DNA of 64,000 bases. Origin: Nereocystis luetkeana. Its lineage: Eukaryota > Sar > Phaeophyceae > Laminariales > Laminariaceae. Location: assembly GCA_031213475.1 (NCBI GenBank), contig JARUPZ010000012.1:6360878-6424877 (forward strand), given 5' to 3'. The translations under genes and the position numbers were made by a program. The notes under the pieces were generated by a model, which did no database searches, was not told the DNA's origin, and was given only the letters and a program-made list of their open reading frames with translations. Positions 1 through 13,600 of the stretch are shown piece after piece (the first letter of the stretch is position 1; each line of letters opens with the position of its first letter).

Positions 1-130
1 CACTACTATTAATATCAGCTATTTATACTGCTGTTGTCGAGAGACACTATCAGCGCTGAAAAACGATCACACCCTTGTACGGACTCAACTCTCTCTCTGC
101 CCCTCATCATAGGGAACGTTGGTTTACTAT

Positions 131-240
131 AACGGGGGACCATAGTTAATAGGACCTGCGGTATACATAAAAACCTACCAGGTATATATTTAACCATTTT
201 ACTGACAATACTTGGTCCTATTAACTATGGTCCCCCGTAA
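131..240 (+). mobile_element. Family A MITE, copy 1
   Basis: Near-perfect terminal inverted repeats (ACGGGGGACCATAGTTAATA and its complement) enclose an AT-rich centre. This copy carries the extra 7 bp that create TACCAGGTA at 176-184, which copies such as 51126-51233 lack. Confidence 0.85.
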
Positions 241-242
241 GA

Positions 243-490
243 ATAGTAAATCCAAACGGTCCTTATTATTCAGGGACAGAGTAGTACTATTATACTATTA
301 ATAATAGTAAATCAAAACGGTCCTTACATTTAGGGACATAATTGTAAACTAATATTCAATCAAAATGGTCCTTATATTTAGGAACAGAGTTGTGTACTAG
401 TATTGAATCAAAACGGCCCTTACATTTCGGGACAGAGTGGTATACTAATACCTGGTAGTAAATAAAAAATATCCTCATATTTAGGGACAG
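243..490. repeat. Degenerate ~57-bp tandem repeat
   Basis: About five diverged units share the core AAACGGTCCTTA, then TTTAGGGACAGAG and a TATACTA-like tail. A related single unit lies near 8090-8135. Confidence 0.75.
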
Positions 491-1506
491 AGGGGTATGA
501 ATACTACTTACCACTATTAACTGCAAATGCCAAAATCAGGTATACCTGATCCGTCTGAGCCAGAATCAGGTACATGCTAACACCAAGTAGAAAACGTGGG
601 CCACGAGCGGTGTCATGTCCATGAGAATCCGGTAAAAAATGAGTGCGCCTGAAGCATTAAGCGTGCCACATGGCCTCCAAAATCTGATTCGTTTAGTTTT
701 CTTTACGGTAGTACCCAAGCAGTATCAGAGCTCCAGTATTATCAGCAGTAGTAGTAGTAGTGGCGGTAGTAGCAGCGGTAGCGTTGGTATAGTAGTCGTA
801 GTATTGGTAGTTATTTATTTGTTCTCGGCTGTTTCAAGGTGTCCCCGTCCTTATACCGCTCCATCGTCAGCTTGGAACACCGTCGTCATTATCAATCATG
901 AATCAAATTGACCACTAAATACTAAATGCCTATATATCCCGGTAGACAGTGAAGGTAGTTGGAAACAAGTAATGCTGGAACAAGCCGCCCTCTCGGATGT
1001 TTGTTGGACGTGGCAAACGTGGTAACGACTTCACTCTTCTAATACTGGAACGAATGAGCAAAGGCGGACTGCTACATGAAGAAGAACAGCGCCGCCAACA
1101 ATAACATCGTAAAAAAACATCAGTATTTATATGCTGCAAATTGTAACAACAGATTGAGGCAACACCATAATCGATCAGTATCAATAGCTTGATGTTAGTA
1201 CTACCGGGTACAGCAGAAGTACGAGGACGGGCTTTTAAACGAATCTTGAAACGGGTTTTCCCTTTCGTCCGCCTCGCTTTTATCAGGGCCTTCAACTCAA
1301 GCCAGAGACTCGCATCCCAACCCAGCCCAACCCAACCCAACCCGACCAAATCGATTTCTGTCAACCGGCGTTGGTATGTGTTTGCCCAAAAATTGTTAGA
1401 ACCCGAAACTATTTGGTTTGATATCGTAAGTATTATACTGAAGTATCATAATATTAATAACTCTCGACAAACTCCCGGGATTTTTACGTTCAATATTCTG
1501 GAACAG

Positions 1507-1695
1507 GTCCCTCTTTCGGACCATCCTACCAGAGCCTGGGTCATGTCGCGCTGGCTGAGCAGAGCGCTCGAGTCCGAGCCTCTGGGGAGCAGGGATGGAG
1601 AGCTCGACGAGTCGGGGGAGCAGGAGGGGGAGCAGGAGGAGGAGAGCGACCGCGGAATGGTGCAGGCGGAGGAGCTAGCCTTCGCCATGTACAAG
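1507..1695 (+). CDS. Giant gene, visible exon 1 (NACHT C-terminal-like linker)
   Basis: It is bounded by CTGGAACAG upstream and AAG|GTGATT downstream, phase 0. It encodes a Trp-containing helix (TRAWVMSRWLSRALESE), an acidic Glu-rich loop and AEELAFAMYK, the style of the helix bundle after a NACHT domain. The ATG at 1543 could be a start, but the motif style suggests an internal exon with the beginning of the gene left of the window. Confidence 0.65.
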
Positions 1696-4600
1696 GTGAT
1701 TTTTAAGCGAATGCTCGTTAGCGGTATCTGCGAGCAGGGAGTTTAAGTGTGCTTGGCTGCTGTGCGCGATGTGGCAGCATCTGTAAATGGTGGTACTACT
1801 ATTGGCTGTAAGCGGGGGGGGGGGTAAGGCAGGCTGACTCACTCTGGTTCACTCACTCACTCACCCACCCACCCACTCACCCACCCACCCACCCACACCC
1901 ACACACCCACCCACCCACCGCCACAATTCACTCAACGAAACCGTTTTCCTTGATTTTTTATGTTTATAAAATGAATGACCACAGGCCGGTCGGTGGACAG
2001 CAGAGAGCGCCACCGCGGCCGCCGCCGGCACCGGAGAGCTGAAGCAGGTCGTGCCTCTGGGGGGTGGAAGGCTCGCGGGCTTCGGTCGGAGCAGCCTCTT
2101 CGAGTTTCTGGTGGCCTCTCACGTGAGACGAGCCGTGCTGCTTGATCACGCTCAGAAGTGGCAGCAGCGTCGCCAGGAGGAGGAGGCGGGGGCGCGAAGG
2201 AAGAAGATTAGCACGGTCGTCGTCGGTGAGGTGGCAGGAGGGCGAGGGAATTGGGGGGGGGGGGGGGGGGGTTGGGAAGGAGGGGGGGGGGTGGAGTGGG
2301 GGTCAAGCGGGGGAGGAGTGAGAGGTCGGGAGAGATCGGGGGAAGGGGGAGAGGTGGTGGTGGGGGGGGGGGGGGCGAGGGGGAGGAGCAGGCGGTGGGG
2401 AGGGGGGGAGGGGGGGGGGGGGGTACTTGTTTGTTGCTGGAGGTGGGGTGAAGCGGGGGAGAAAGGTGGGGAGGGGGAGGGGAGCGAAAGGGAGGGGAGG
2501 GAAGGGAAGGGAAGGGAAGGGGGAAGAGACATATGATGTGAGCATCCGCAAATGCTTGTTTGTACATTTGGTCGTGATCAGCTTCATACAAGCTCGTTCG
2601 CGGCCTTCATGTGAACCTTTAGGTGATGGATAGATACGTTAGTTTTTTTAATTGCGCCTCATTGGTTTGTTTTTTGGTGATCGCGGTTGGTTTTGTTTTG
2701 TTTTGTCTCCCGTCACCCCACACCAACACAAACATGAAAACATTTTTTTTTAATCAAAAACAAATCCTAACACACCAAAAAAAACACAATCAGGTCTCTC
2801 CACTTCCGTCATGGGCGAGCTGACCCTCGGCAGCCGAGCCGCCGCCGCCGCCACCGCCACCACCACCAGCGTTAATGCCCACGCCACCGGGCCGGATGCC
2901 GCGGCTGGCGGGGGCGCCAACTTCGCAGGCGCCTCCACCGGCGGCGGCGCTAGCGCTGGCGCGCTCATCGCTCCTCACCCCGCGGTTAGCGGTGTTGGTG
3001 TCGGTGATTTTGATGGTGGTGTTGGCGGGGGTGGGGATGGGGGTGGGGGCGGGGGCCATGCAGGAGATGGGCTAGTGCTGGCGTTCCTGGGCGAGATGTG
3101 CGCGGCGGACGCGGTGTTCGCGTGTCTCCTCTTGGACCTGGTGGACGCGTCGAAGCTGCTGAGGAAGAAGAGCAAGAGCAGGAGTTCACGTCGGCAGGGG
3201 AGGGGGGAGAAGGGCCGGGAGAGGGCTATCGCGGTGAGAGAAGGGTGGGAACGGAGGAGGGGGGCGGAGGGGGACAAGAGTTGGCGAAGGAGAAGAGGGG
3301 GGCAGAGAGAAAGAGAGCTAGAGACGGACTGGGGGGGCCGGTACAGAGAGGGGGAGGGAGGGAGGGAGGGAGAGGGTGAGATGGGGGGGAGGGGTGTACT
3401 CGATAGGAGAGATGTACTCGATCTCATGCATGGCCGTAGTCGTATGACCATAGACCCTCGCATCCCTACAATGCCGGGACGGAGCATGTCGGGTTTTCAC
3501 CGACCAGGCAGACATTGCTTGCACCAAGCGCGAAGCGCCGTGAGGTGTCTGGCGAGTCGCATGAAGGGTGAGTTGCATCCTACTAAGAACCGCTTTGAGG
3601 CGGGCTTGCATATGGACGACAGCCTTAATGAGTTGATTTAATTTCCGGTGTAGGCATTTCCAGAGCCAGCAAGGGGAGTACTATGTAACTACTGCCTCTT
3701 GGGTGCCTTACTTTGAACACTACGTGATACGATCATTCCCAATTGTGCGGAGTAAAGGTTGTTTACCTCGCACAGATGATCTAACTCGACAACCGGCTGT
3801 GGGCGACCGCCAAAAAAAACAAAAAAAAACGGTACCCTGGTTGTCTAGCTCACGTAGTGAGCGGCATGTTTTACAGTGTCGCTGCCAACCGACGCCAACC
3901 CAATCTATATAAAATAGGGGGAGGAGGGGGGGGTTACTCGATATCCTCCAAAGAAATGGGGGGGGGGTATAGAGTGAAATCGCCGTCCGTGTTCGTGTTT
4001 GTCTTCTACCCGCCCGTTTTTTCGTATCTTGCTGTGTTGTCAGAAAGAGGAGGGTAGAAGTGGTAGAGGCGGAGGGGGAGGAGGGGGGGGGGGGGAGGGG
4101 GCACACCCCTCCTTTTCTCAGGTATTGGGTCCGTCGACTATCCCCCTCCATCCGGTACCCTCGCCGTAAACACCAATATGAATATTAGGAAGCACCCTCC
4201 CCCCCTTCCCGCGCGACTTTGTTTCTCCATCCCTCCGCTCCACAATCACCTTTTGCGCCATATTTTTTTCGTCGTGGTTTTGATCGTCCGTCGCTCCATC
4301 ACCTTTCCTTTCCCTTTTTCTCCTTCCTTTTTTCCCCCTTTTCCTCTTGCTCTTTTTCTCTTTTTTTTTCTTCTTTTTTTTTTCTCTCTTTCAATCCTAC
4401 TGTTGCTTCACTTTTTCTTTTTCTTTTTTCCTCTCTTTGCGTTCTCTTTTTCCGATGTTTTCGCTTTTTTTTGCTCCTTTTCTCTTTCGTCTCTTTTTCT
4501 TCTTTTTCCCCCTCTTCTTCTCTTTGTCCTCTCTTTCTTTTTTTTTTCCTTTCTTTTTTTGTTTTTTGTTTTTCTCCTTCTCGTTCTCTTTTTTTTTTTT

Positions 4601-7600
4601 CGTTATTCAACAGGCGGCCGCGGCCAATGCCATGACAGTCCTATGCCGTTCCGGCCATTCCTTCGCCGGAGCTGACCTCGCGCGCACGAAGGTACATGGG
4701 CATGAGCTACTACGGGGGACCATAGTTAGTAGGACCCAATATTGTTAGTAAAAATGGTTAATTATTTAGGTTTTTATGTATACCATAGGTTCCATTAACT
4801 ATGGTCCCCGGTAGTACTTCGCACAACATAGGAATAATGACACTGCAGGCATACTACAAATATATATATACGAAAACCTGATACATGTTGTCCTCAACTT
4901 TTTTTTACAGAGTGATATCATCATACATACCGAGTATATGTACGTCCCGTGGTATTTGTTTTATGTGGCTTTTTATTGTATGTTGCTGCTGCTGTTGTTG
5001 TGCTTTTTATTGTATGTTGCTGCTGCTGTTGTTGTGTGTGTTTTGTAATGATGTCAATGCCGTTTTTTCTTTTTGTGCCTTTGTTTTCCTGCTTTGTTTT
5101 TTTCGTGTTTTGATTCTTCGGTGCTTTCTTTAAGTTGTTTTGCCTGTGGTGACACATATTTTTCAAAGCATAGGATAGAAGATCGATTCCCAGTTCATGA
5201 CCTAGGCATTTCAAGGCATATATATTGATCCGTATGATCTGTATGATGTAGCTCATGCTACCCGAGCGAGAGCCGTATACTAGGCATGATCTAGGGCATG
5301 CTTCCTGGGTTTCAATCTGTACTGCTGCATAGATCATGCCCAGCACCTCATAGAGGCAGGGATCTACTAGTAGATCTATTATGATCTATCTGTCCGACTG
5401 TGCCTATCTTTTTTTCAAGAGGTCTGTCTGTGTTACAGAGACTTCCATGCCACGCACAATTTTTTTTTCTTAGTTTTTTAGTTGTTTGGCGGTATGTTTT
5501 GTGTGTATTTTTTTCGCCTCGGCTTTCTTTTACCTTTACCTTCCGGTGCAGCAAAATAAAATAACAATAATAACACACCAAACCAAACCAAACCCACAAA
5601 ACCTTAAAAAACAATTCAAACGAAACGAAACAAAACAAAACAAAACCAAAAACAGATCCCTGGAGCTATCCTGGACGGAGGCATCTTCGACGGGTGCTCT
5701 TTCTACGCGGCGGACCTGACAGACTGCTCCCTCAGGAGTGCTAGCCTCCGCCGGTGCAACCTCTCCCGCGCCCGGCTCGGCGGCATAGACGTCGGAGCCT
5801 TGCCCGCGCTCCGGCCTTTTGGCGGCAGCGGTGGTAGTGGTGTGGGTAGTGGGGGTGGTGGGGGTGGGGGTGGGGGTGGTGGTGGTGGTGCCCTGGAGGC
5901 GTTTTCGACGGCGCCGCCGGCTTCTTCTCCTGCTGCTGGTGGTGGTTGGAAGGGGGAAGGGTGGAAGGGGGCAGGGGAAGGGGGAGGGGACGATGCGATT
6001 GGACGGGTGGAGGTGTCTGTGCATGGAGGCGTTGTTGCTGTGCTGGCTGCGAGCGGACGGTCTGGGAAGGTGAGCGAAGCGAGCGAGCGACCCCTTTGGT
6101 TATTCCTTTTTAGGACTGACGGCATGGGGGACAAACCGCTCGAAATTCTAGGTAGTTTGTCCCCACTAACAAGATTACGGCACATTAACCCTCTTAGAAC
6201 CGCAGTCCCGTTTTGGGGGCAAACCAGTCAAATTCTAAGTAATTTGTCCCCAAAACGGGACTGCGGTTCTAACGGGGCTAATAGAAAGGGTTACGAGCTG
6301 TATATACCCTCTTGTGTGTCTCAACACGATAAATCAGCAGACCATGTGCTTCGTATATATTTTCTCTTGAAGCCAGCTACGTGTTGCTAGAGTCAAGGAC
6401 GTCAGGTGACGGCACTTTCACCCCTCGACAGACGGCAACTTTGCCTTGATTGACATACCTCGACTGACCCCAAATTACCAGGGTTTCGGTGTGGAACAAC
6501 CGGCCGAGCACCCTCGACAGCGCACGTTTTGCCTTGCTTGACATGTCTCTTGAAAGCTTCTGCTGTTCATCGAGACCCCCCCCCCCCCCTCCCGCAGCAC
6601 GGTCTTTGGATGGAATTTTCCCACCAAGCTTGAAATGTTCCCACCCTGCTACTGCTGTAGTATATGAATCTTGAGGGAAACATTCGAATCTCTCTTGCCT
6701 TCGTTTTTTATTTTTTATGCATTGTTTTCAAATAAATTTGTCAACATTTTTAGAGTGTTTGCGATAGAGGTAAAAAAAAAAAAACTTTACTTGCGCTAAA
6801 AAAAGTGAATTTCCTTCCCTTCCTGATTTCGGTGTGTTTGCGAGTGAGGTAAATCAAATCCTGCAGGCGACGCCTCCGAAAATAAGAAGGGAAGGGGGGA
6901 GGTGAGGCAAACGCGCCAAAAAAAAATAACGAAAAACTAAAAAACAGCTTGGGAGTAGCAACGGCGGCCCAGCAACGTTTCGGCGGCAGAGTTGACAGCG
7001 GTGCCACCACTGCCAGCCCACGACTGCAAGCAGCAGCACAGCAAGCGGCAGCTAGCAAGCGCTAGCCGCAGCTAGAGGCAGCTTGAGCAACAAAAATAAA
7101 CAGCGTCATCACCAGCACCAGCAAGCACCAGCACCAGCACTAGCCAGCTTCCCTTTTTGGATTGCCTGCTGCTGCTGCTGCTGCGCTCAGCCTACGCACG
7201 CCACAGCGCCGGCGGGCTCCGCTCCGCCGCCACTGTCGCGGCCACTGCCGCCGCCGCCGCTGCTGCTGCTGCTGCTGCTGCAGTGTGGTGGAATCGAAAT
7301 GATACACGAGCTGTCGCGCTCTGTGCGAGCACGAGTACGAGTACGAGTGTGATGCGAGTCCTTTTTTGGAACGAAGCATCCTCCACGTCGTCACCAAGTA
7401 GGCGAAAGCGAGTACCCTACGTAGCAGCGGCGGCGGCCCGCTGGCACAATCCAACGCCGCTCGTGCGCGCGGTACTCAAGCTACACCTCTCGAGCCTCTG
7501 TGCTCCCAGCGGTTGTCGTGATGCGTACAGCAAGCAGCATGGTGGCATGGAAGATGCTCGGTGTTTTGATCCTTCGAGATTTGAGATGATGCGTTTTGCG

Positions 7601-10600
7601 TCGGGATGATGCTCGGTGCGTGTAGGCCAATGAGACAGAGAGCCAAAAGTTACCGTAACTTTTGATGAAATCCTGACTTCGCTGAAGTACTTTTTCGCGT
7701 TTTTTTCAGAAATTTACCTCAAAAAGTTACCTCGGGAGAATTTTTGGAGAAGTAAAAGTAAAAAAAAAAAAAATCGCAAACACTCAATTGTTCTTGAAGA
7801 AAAAGAACAAAAAACACGCACAAACGCACATTTTCAACAGTTGAGTAAGATGCGGGGAGGGGAGTGCGTCAAAAGGAGCCCTTTGCAAGCTGTGTTTGGG
7901 GGCGCTTCAATCGCGCGTCTTTTGCCAGCTGTGTGTGATGATGCTTCAATCGCGCGTAATGGCGCGTACTACTGCAGACTGCTATATACCAGGTATATAT
8001 ATATACGCGTACGGGTTTTCTATCACCTCGTCATGAAGGATACCACTCTACGCGCAAATATAAAGAACGTTCATACATAAATATCAAGACCAAACGGATC
8101 TTTATAGTATCGGCCAGGGTGGTATGTTATCCTCTTGAGCTTTTGCAGGGGAGCAAGATCGGACGGCTTGTGCATGTGCCGGTTGTCAACCCTCTTGTCA
8201 GAAAATGTTGGGAGAACGTTTAAAATGGGGTGCAGCCGTGTTCGTGTCCGTAACTGTGATGATCGTCTTTGGCTACTGTATGTATCCCTTCATTTTTAGA
8301 AAAAATGTACCAGGTATAATATTAATATTGATAGTATCAATATTAATAGTAATTGTAGCTGTGACCCTTCTAGGACTGCAGTCCCGTCTTGGGGGGATTT
8401 GAGTGTCTAAAGGGGCTGTTCTAAACGGTCCTACTAATACATATGGTACTTACTGTGCGTACTGCTGTGCTACTGTACTGTGGTATTTACGGAGAACCAT
8501 GGTGAATAGGACCAAATATTGTTTGTAAAAATAGGTAAATATATACCTGGTAGGTTTTCGTGTGCACCGTTGGTCCTATTTGCTATGATCCCCCGTAAGA
8601 GTATCGTAAAATGTTTCGTAAGTGACTGGTAACCTACGACATAGAACAGTAGTAGGCCGATCGTTGACCCCCCCCCCCCCCGGCATTGTAGGGATGCGAG
8701 GGCCTATGGTCATACGACTACGGCCATGCATGAGGTCGAGTACATCTCTCCTATCGAGTACCCCCCCCCCCCCCCCCCCCCTCCCCCTGCTTCTTTCCCC
8801 CTTCCCCCTCCGTGAGCAAACGATCGCCATCCTAGGAGATAGATGGTGGCCGCGGGCGGCAAAACAGACAGGGGATGACAATAAGCAAAAAAAAATGCTT
8901 TGTAGTATATGGAGACAACGTATTGAGCGTCCGCTCAACTGTTGCAGGTGTCTCTATTTTTAGGAATGAGTAACAGTATAAGTGCAATCCGTCTCGAAAG
9001 GGGATGCGTTGTCAATGGTCGAATGACTAAGGCAAGCAACATATGAGTACCCCCCCCCCCCCCCCCCCCCCGATATATATGTAGGTTGGGTTGGCGTCAG
9101 TTGGCAACGTCATTGTAAAACATGCCGCTCGCTACTTGAGCTATTAATAGACCGCCAGTGTACCGTCTTATTTTATTTTTAGTTTTTGTTGGCGGTCGCT
9201 TACAGCTGGTGGTCGAGTTAGATGATTTATGGGCGATGGAGAACTGTTACCCCACACAAGGGGAACGGCAGCATCACGTATCACGTAGTGTTTATGGTAA
9301 GGCACCCCAAGAGGCAGGCACATAGTACTCCCATTGCTGTCTCTGGAAGTGGCCACACTGGAAAGTAAATTAATCCATTAAAGCTGTCATCCATGTTGCA
9401 AGCCCGCCTCACGAGCGGTTCTTTGGTAGGATGCAGCCCACACCCCTTAGTGAGACTCGCCGAACACCTCACGTTTCGCTTCGCTTCGCGCTTGGTGCAA
9501 GCACGCAATGTCTGCCTGGTCGGTGGAAACCCGACATGCTCCGTCCCGGCATTGTAGGGATGCGAGGGTTTATGGTCATCCGACTACTGCCATGCATGGT
9601 ATCGGAGTACACCCCCCCCCCCCTCCCTATCCCTGATGTCCGCCTGGCCGGTGATAACTCGATATGCTCCGTCCCGGCATTGTAGGGATGCGAGGGTCTA
9701 TGGTCATACGACTACGGCCATGCATGAGATCGAGTACACCCCCCCCCCCCCCTTCCCCCTTCTTTTATGCTTATGTGCTGTCCTACTATGCACGACTCAA
9801 CTCCCGGCAGGTTTTGCGAGCGTCTTCTTTGGAGGAGTTGTGCCGCTTCTCGCCGGGGCTCGGGCGGCTGTTCTCCTCCGAGTTGCTCGCGGTTTCGCGC
9901 GACGGACGCCTCGTCTTGGCCTTCACCATGGACGGACCCCTCGGTGGAGGAGAGGTACTTTTTCATTACTAACCCCCCCCCCCCCCCCCCTCCTTTTCGG
10001 GGTGCAGTCCCGTTGTTTCATGGACGACCCCTCGGTGGAGGAGAGGTACTTTTTCATTACTAACCCCCCCCCCCCCCCCCCCCTCCTCCTTTTCGGGGTG
10101 CAGTCCCGTTGTTTTCATGGACGACCCCTCGGTGGAGGAGAGGTACTTTTTCATTACTAACCCCCCCCCCCCCCCCCCCCCCCCCCTCCTTTTCGGGGTG
10201 CAGTCCCGTTGTTTCATGGACGACCCCTCGGTGGAGGAGAGGTACTTTTTCATTACTAACCCCCCCCCCCCCCCCCCCCCCCCTCCTTTTCGGGGTGCAG
10301 TCCCGTTGTTTCATGGACGACCCCTCGGTGGAGGAGAGGGTACTTTTCCATTACTAACCCCCCCCCCCCCTCCTCCTTTTAGGAGTGCAGTCCCATCGTC
10401 GGGAGAGACTACTTGGAATTTGAGGGGATGGTCCCGACACCTGGAGTGCAGTTTTTGTGTCCTCAAAAGGGTTGAAGCTAACCTGACCCCCCATTTTATT
10501 AATACTGCTGTAGGAGGGAGGGAGAAAAGAAGGGCGAGGATAATAAATGGGATGGAAAAGAAAAAAAAAGAACGAGAGAAAATAACAGTGGTGCAGTAGT

Positions 10601-13600
10601 AAAAAGGTTAGTAGAACCTCTCCAGGACTGATGCACGCTCCCGTTTGTGGGCACAATGTGGGGATAAAATACTTGAAATTAGGGTCAGGTTTGGGTTTAT
10701 CTACAGTGCAGTACTGAAAGGGTTAACCTTAAGGCCAACTCTTTTTAGGGCCGTATTCCTTTTATTACGGTGGACCATATTACATAGGACCTCTGGTAGA
10801 CACAAAAACCTACATATATCGCTTTTTTTACCAACAATATTGGTCCTAGTTACTATGATCCCCCGTAATAGTAACGAACTATTATTACGGGGGGCCATAG
10901 TTGACAGGACCAAATATTGTTAGTAAAAATGGTTAAACATGTAGGTTTTTATGTGTACCATAGGTCCTGTTAACTATGGTCCCCCGTAATAACTGTTTTC
11001 ATATAGCACAATTCGATGCGAGTCGACGAGGGAAGAAAAGGCTGAAATCTTCTCGCGATAAAAATGAAGGCACGTACCGTAGCGGGAAGGGGGCAGAAGA
11101 GCCTGCTATGTGACCCCGGATCTGAGTTACGAGTGGGAAGGAGAGAGAGAAGATGTGCGAAGATAGTAAAATGGGATGAGAAAAAAAAAAAAAAAAATTA
11201 GGGTGTTTTGCGATGATCCAAGTTGTGGTCTGGTCGAGGTTAACGCGTGTGAAACCGACAGCAGTACATGAGGGTCTGGATGATCTGTACCTAAATACCT
11301 AGGCGAATCAGAAGTAACTCCGTTTTGGCATGGTGCAACCAACCCCACAGTTTCCCTAGCCAAAAAAGTATGCTTGCAGGCGGTAGGGGAAAGGGGGAGT
11401 GTAACGAGATATGAAAGCGAAAAACGAGACATGAAAATGAAAGGCATGAAAATGCAAACATGCGATGAAAACATGCAAAATGAAAAGCGAAAAAGAAAAA
11501 CATGAAAAGGAAAGCATGAATAGTGTAAATCACAACCAAAAGCAGAGAAACAAAAAAACTGCTGTAGAAAAAATCGTCGGCGTGCTTAGCGTGCGTTTGT
11601 ACGTTACGCTTGCCTCCTTGGTTGCGTGTAGCGGGTATACCGTTGTAAGTATATTTCTAAAACTACCGAAAACAACATCAGGTATACCGTAAAATCCCGT
11701 TTTTTGTACGATATGTACGAAGTATACAAGTAAAGTATATATATACCAGGTATATATTACATACGTATTGCTTCTTGCGTGCAGGTTCGCCGTTCCGAAG
11801 GGGCGTCAGCTGGAGCTTCGCAGGGTGGGAAGAGGGAGAGGCACCGGTCATCTTCGAGGCACCCTCCACTCCGGCGTCGGCGCACCCCGTGTTCTTCCCC
11901 GACTCCAGCTGCTTTGTACATCAGCACGTAAGAGAGAAGAGAGAGTGACTAGTGGAAAGTTTATGGGGGAGGCGGGGGACGGGGGGGAAAGGGGGGGGGG
12001 GGGGAGTACTCGCTAGGAGAGATGTGCTCGATCTCATGCATGGCCGTAGTCTGGGGGGAGAGAGTTTAAATCGAGGGGGGGGGAAGGGTACTCATTTGTT
12101 GCCTGCCTAGGTAATTTGACCATTGATGACGCATGCCGTCAAGACGGAGGGGACAGTGAGATATTGGAGGAGGCGGGGTGGGGGGGGGGGGGGGGGGGTG
12201 GGGGGGGGGGGGTACTCGTTGTCATGCATGACCGTGTGCTCTGTCGTGTAATGACTCATAATAAACCCTCGCATCCCTACAATGCCGGGACGGGGGCACG
12301 TCGGGTTGTCTCCAAACAGGCAGGATTTGTTTGCGTCGGTGCATCGGGAGGGGGGTGGGTGGGGTGACACATACTTGGGTGCACCGGTATTGTGTATCAG
12401 TGGCGCTTAGTAGTTATACCAGTATACGATTGTCCCATTGGTGGAAGTCGGGGGGGGTGGCGATAAGGGGGAGGGGGGGGGGGGCGGGGGGGGGGGATGG
12501 GCCGTGCTGCTGCAGAGCCGAACCACGGGTGGATGCCTCGGCTGGAGGGAGTATACATTTGTGTTGGTCGAGCTTTTTCCTCATTTTATTTCTTCCTCCT
12601 TTTCTGTCGCAGCAGGTTTATTGAGAAGTCGGAAAGTTGACGATGAAATGAGACGGGACGTGATTTGATCTATCATACGAGGGAAAACGTTGAGGAAGTC
12701 GATTGAATTTTGTGCGCGTACATGTTTGTCCGTGTGCGTTTGCGTTTGCGTGTTTGTTTATTTTTTTATTTTGCAGGGTGAAAACGAGATTGGGGTCGTC
12801 GAATGCGCCAACGGAGACTCTATCGACATTATTTGGGTCGAGCTGTCGACGGAGGAAGAAGACGCTGGTGGCAGCGGCGACGATGAAGGATTCGGAGAAC
12901 CTGGGTTGCAGCCGCCCCAGGGAGGTGTGAATGGGGGCGCGGGGAAGAGGGAGCGGCCCGCCACTTCGATCTGCAGCCTCAGGGTGACGCCGGACCAAAG
13001 CAAGGTTTGTGGGCCGTGTTTTTGGTTTTGGTTTGTTTTGTGGCGCGCGCGCGCGGGGGGGGGGTAAAAGGGCGGCGCGCGGCGGGGGGGGGGGGCTCAT
13101 GTCATGCATGGCTGTAGTCGTGAGGCCATAGACCCTCGCATCGCTAAGGGGGAGGGAAGAGAGGGGGGGAGAGAGAAAGGCGAGACTGGAGGGGGGGAGG
13201 GGAGGGGGAGGGGGGTTACTCGTGTCGTCCATGGCCGGGTAGCCGTAGTATCCTAGACCCTTGCATCCTCACAATGCTGGGACGAAAGGGGGGGGGGGGG
13301 TGGTCGTACTAGTTTGTTGCTTGCCTTAGCTTCTTTGGCCATTGATTGCGTATCACTCTCGAGGCGGAGCACCGTTCCTACTCCTCTCATGGAGACCTCT
13401 CCTAAAACAGTTGGGCGCGTTCACTACGTTTTGTTCCGCAAAGGGGGGAGTGGGGGTGACAAGACAGGCAGGCAGAGAGAGCGGTGTGGGGGGAGAGAAA
13501 GAGACTCAGTGTAAGCAAGAGCAAGGGAGACAGGGGGGGGGGGAAGAAAGGAGACTGGAGAGACAGGCAGAGGGCGCGGTGGGGGGAGGGAAATCAAGTG

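Larger units (their letters stand above)
1..1506. other. Non-coding left flank (upstream intron or intergenic)
   Basis: No convincing exon is visible. It holds one family A MITE (131-240), a run of degenerate AT-rich tandem repeats (about 243-490), a TAG/CGG-rich low-complexity stretch near 740-800 and a short CCCAA array near 1317-1345. Because the first exon seen in the large plus-strand gene looks internal, this stretch is probably one of its introns. A promoter cannot be excluded. Confidence 0.5.
6070..9810 (+). other. 3.7-kb intron 5, filled with repeats
   Basis: Contains family B (6189-6277), a GC-rich low-complexity block with CAG/CTG/GCC triplets (about 7000-7610), family A (8487-8598), family C pieces (8660-8783, 9050-9620, 9634-9754) and family D (8985-9053). 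Exon 5 and exon 6 read through smoothly (AASGRSGK then VLRASSLEE), so no further exon is needed. Confidence 0.75.

Noticed and set aside
2152..2591. Proline-rich and glycine-rich frames
   Set aside because: Translation of a poly-purine tract in an intron; several frames on both strands are open for the same reason.
4178..4748. Phe/Ser-rich membrane-like frame
   Set aside because: Translation of a 325-nt T/C tract; only the last 78 nt (exon 4), in another frame, is coding.
7083..7609. GC-rich CAG/GCC block in intron 5 that might be an exon
   Set aside because: Exons 5 and 6 join smoothly without it; frames are poly-Ala/Gln/Leu with no splice sites in the right phase.
9927..10374. Regular direct repeats resembling a CRISPR array
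   Set aside because: Units are contiguous, contain homopolymers and an exon end, and lie in a eukaryotic intron.
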